In this document: one piece after another, positions 62,202 to 64,000 of the stretch
How the letters are laid out: every line of letters starts with the position of its first letter
How positions within the stretch are numbered: position 1 is the stretch's first letter
Assembly: GCF_001426865.1 (NCBI RefSeq)
Contig: NZ_LMFO01000023.1
Location: 1-64,000, forward strand
Length of the DNA: 64,000 bases
DNA from: Paenibacillus sp. Root52
GTDB lineage: Bacteria; Bacillota; Bacilli; Paenibacillales; Paenibacillaceae
Direction: 5' to 3'
Notes under the pieces: model-generated
What the model saw: only the letters and a program-made list of their open reading frames with translations
Database searches by the model: none
What the model was told of the DNA's origin: nothing
Position numbers and translations under genes: made by a program

Positions 62202-62981
62202 TTAGTAGCTTTTTGTTTTGAGATCATCCAAGTGTTTAAATACATATCCTTGTCGACGCGCTTCATCAATAATGGAACCGAGTGCTTCTGTGTTATCTTT
62301 GGAAACCGAGTGTAACAGAATAACCGCTCCTGGATGCAGCTGTTTCAGCACTTGTTGACGTGCATAATCCGCGCCTCGTTGTACATTGGTATCCCAGTCT
62401 TTATACGCCACAGACCAGAATACATTCACATATCCCTGTGCGTGACTCTCTGCAAGTGTACGATTATTGAAAATGCCTCGCGGCGGACGTAAGAAACTCA
62501 CTTGTTGTCCCGTTAATCGATTGATTTCAGTCTTGACTTGATCCAGCTCTGTTCGGATCTTATCATTCGAGATTCTAGTCATGTCTGGGTGGCTCCAGGA
62601 ATGGTTGCCGACAACATGGCCTTCAGCTGCCATTCGTTTTACCAGCTCCGGCTGATCCTTCAGATAATGTCCTGTAACAAAGAAAGCCGCAGGCACTTTT
62701 TTATCCCGAAGTACATCCAGAATCGCTGGTGTAAACCCATTTTCATATCCGTTATCAAACGTGAGGTACAATTCTTTTTGCTTCGTATCCCCTAAGAAGA
62801 TGGCATCATTTTGCTCTAAAATCGCCTTAAAACCTTCTTGATCGATCGAAGGTAACTGTCCATTTTGACTTTTTTTGAATCCGAAATGATATGCTCCGGT
62901 CACCGGCGATGCTTCAATCTGTGCCGGCAGCGTGCAGGTTGCTACTATCGCTAACAGCACGTAAAGCACCAATCGCTTCAT
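62202..62981 (-). CDS. pdaA: Polysaccharide deacetylase PdaA
   Basis: 259 residues. The ATG at 62981 follows CAGGGGCGAG; the frame extends 15 codons further without a site. N-terminal signal segment (about 1-25) then a NodB-type deacetylase domain: TFDNGYENG (the variant first motif of PdaA), GNHSWSHP (metal ligands), LRPPRG. It removes N-acetyl from muramic acid to form the muramic-delta-lactam of spore cortex. In B. subtilis it is under sigma-G; no convincing sigma-G promoter was read. Confidence 0.93.
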   Translation of the reverse strand: MKRLVLYVLLAIVATCTLPAQIEASPVTGAYHFGFKKSQNGQLPSIDQEGFKAILEQNDAIFLGDTKQKELYLTFDNGYENGFTPAILDVLRDKKVPAAFFVTGHYLKDQPELVKRMAAEGHVVGNHSWSHPDMTRISNDKIRTELDQVKTEINRLTGQQVSFLRPPRGIFNNRTLAESHAQGYVNVFWSVAYKDWDTNVQRGADYARQQVLKQLHPGAVILLHSVSKDNTEALGSIIDEARRQGYVFKHLDDLKTKSY

Positions 62982-63073
62982 CCAACTCGCCCCTGTTCCT
63001 GAGTATTGTTTATTTAATACAAACACCTACAGGTAATATGCCTCAGGGACAGCAAATATATGTATTTGGGTTC

Positions 63074-63880
63074 TTAGTAACAGTATATGGCTTCATGAAC
63101 GTATTGGACAAATTGTTGAAGTTCTGCACCGGGTAGTAAAGAAAACTGGCATTGTTTAACGTCTTTTTTGATCATGTCCAATTGAACTCCCCTTTCAGAA
63201 CGCGTCACCTTGAGGTCTATGTCCATTGCACCCGATAACGTAATCGTTAATGTATCTTCGCTGAGAGAATGAGAGGACATATGCTTCATCCAATCTTGCA
63301 ACTGAAGTAACACTTGAATATCGAGGTAAAATTCATATATGGCTCCCCCGCGCACCTTACCCTCTATCAACTGTTTATGCATCATGACGATATGGAAGCG
63401 ACGGTCTATAATTTCATACTCAAACTGCGTTGTTGATTGCGGAGAATATAGCGTAACACGTTCGTGGCAGCAATAGTCTTCATCCTTTTGCACACCTAGT
63501 AGAGATACTTGATCCGTAATAACTCTATAAATGGCACCTAAATCTTCTCCATTGGTCAGGAATGAACAGTCATCCATATGAAATGAAATTCCAAGGTGAT
63601 CTTGTCCGATTTTTTGAATAACTAATTTGCGTTTAACGCCATCACTGCATTTTATACGCAGGGAAGATGAGAGCGTACTCCCAACGATCATCTTTGGGGT
63701 CAACAATTTTTGCAGCTTTTGCATCTGTTTAATCTCCATGACAAAAGCATATGACCCTGATGTATGAAGCGTTTCGTATGTATGTGCCAAATAGAATAAT
63801 AAGCCTCGCTTGATCGAAACGATCTGCATATAGGTTTCTTGATTTTGCTGAGAATGCCATGTCGTAATACTTACTTTCAT
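63074..63880 (-). CDS. Hypothetical protein
   Basis: 268 residues, soluble, with alternating short strands and no recognisable motif. Two similar halves may exist (each with a segment rich in Glu/Lys around a central Leu-Leu), suggesting an internal duplication, but this was not measured. ATG after GGAGG with ten-base spacing. Function unknown. Confidence 0.7.
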   Translation of the reverse strand: MKVSITTWHSQQNQETYMQIVSIKRGLLFYLAHTYETLHTSGSYAFVMEIKQMQKLQKLLTPKMIVGSTLSSSLRIKCSDGVKRKLVIQKIGQDHLGISFHMDDCSFLTNGEDLGAIYRVITDQVSLLGVQKDEDYCCHERVTLYSPQSTTQFEYEIIDRRFHIVMMHKQLIEGKVRGGAIYEFYLDIQVLLQLQDWMKHMSSHSLSEDTLTITLSGAMDIDLKVTRSERGVQLDMIKKDVKQCQFSLLPGAELQQFVQYVHEAIYCY

Positions 63881-63959
63881 ACAAAGAAACCTCCACCTAA
63901 GCTGTTACTGCTTTAAGCCTTCAATTCGATATAGTTCAATTCAACCTCATATAGTATAC

Positions 63960-64000
63960 CAAAAAAAGAGTCCCTCGGAGCCTGAGATTCCGATGACTCT
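63960..64000 (-). terminator. Terminator of a gene outside the window
   Basis: AGAGTC...TCGGA pairs with TCCGA...GACTCT, with seven T on the minus strand (complement of 63961-63967). It is oriented for a minus-strand gene lying beyond 64000. Confidence 0.85.

Noticed and set aside
62990..63070. Sigma-G promoter for pdaA
   Set aside because: A partial GCATA and TGTATTA pair is present, but the -10 matches only four of seven positions and the spacing is short.

Overview
The window looks like a chromosomal segment of a spore-forming Bacillota bacterium, most probably Paenibacillus. Evidence: strong AGGAGG-type ribosome binding sites with frequent GTG and TTG starts, several sporulation genes (ytrH, ytrI, cotJABC, a YjcZ-type peptide, pdaA, YheC/YheD ATP-grasp coat proteins), a Bacillus-like sufCDSUB operon, and a YesM/YesN-type two-component pair inside a sugar ABC transporter cluster. 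No rRNA, tRNA, CRISPR array, transposase or prophage block is visible.

Layout. 0-11.6 kb: dnaE, then an iron-uptake insertion (nitroreductase, ferric-siderophore binding lipoprotein, AraC regulator fused to a binding-protein domain), followed by the conserved dnaE neighbours ytrH, ytrI, ytpI and ytoI, a small membrane protein and yheA. 11.9-18.3 kb: five consecutive YheC/YheD-family ATP-grasp genes on the plus strand. 18.4-27.5 kb: a minus-strand glycan-use cluster (two permeases, sensor kinase, response regulator, binding protein, cupin, heparinase II/III-like lyase). 27.8-31.6 kb: HAD hydrolase, CHASE3 chemotaxis receptor, Gfo/Idh/MocA oxidoreductase. 32.0-35.7 kb: an unusual small-metabolite cluster (ThDP enzyme, carboxymuconolactone-decarboxylase-like protein, SpoIIAA-like protein, and a KAS III homologue lacking the catalytic His and Asn). 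35.9-41 kb: small proteins, cotJABC, a CBS-domain hemolysin-family membrane protein and yfkAB. 41.3-46.0 kb: two HD-GYP proteins around a YunD-type phosphoesterase and a fused MoaD-MoaE. 46.1-52.6 kb: a YjcZ-type peptide, an M23 peptidase and sufCDSUB. 52.9-57.2 kb: DUF1802, dps, mtnK-mtnA and yunC. 57.4-58.9 kb: a two-gene unit of an Rnl2-type RNA ligase and an unknown zinc-ribbon protein. 59.2-64.0 kb: housekeeping and hypothetical genes including a DegV protein and pdaA.

How the genes fit together. The iron block carries a Fur-like box, and the suf promoter is overlapped by a 7-1-7 palindrome and a Fur-like motif, so both probably respond to iron or peroxide. The heparinase cluster has its own sensing, import and degradation functions. 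mtnK and mtnA are the first two steps of methionine salvage from methylthioribose. The least explained units are the ThDP/KAS III cluster, the RNA ligase pair and the five-gene ATP-grasp array. Starts were moved from the longest open frame to the codon with a proper ribosome binding site wherever the sequence allowed; these choices are stated in each entry.
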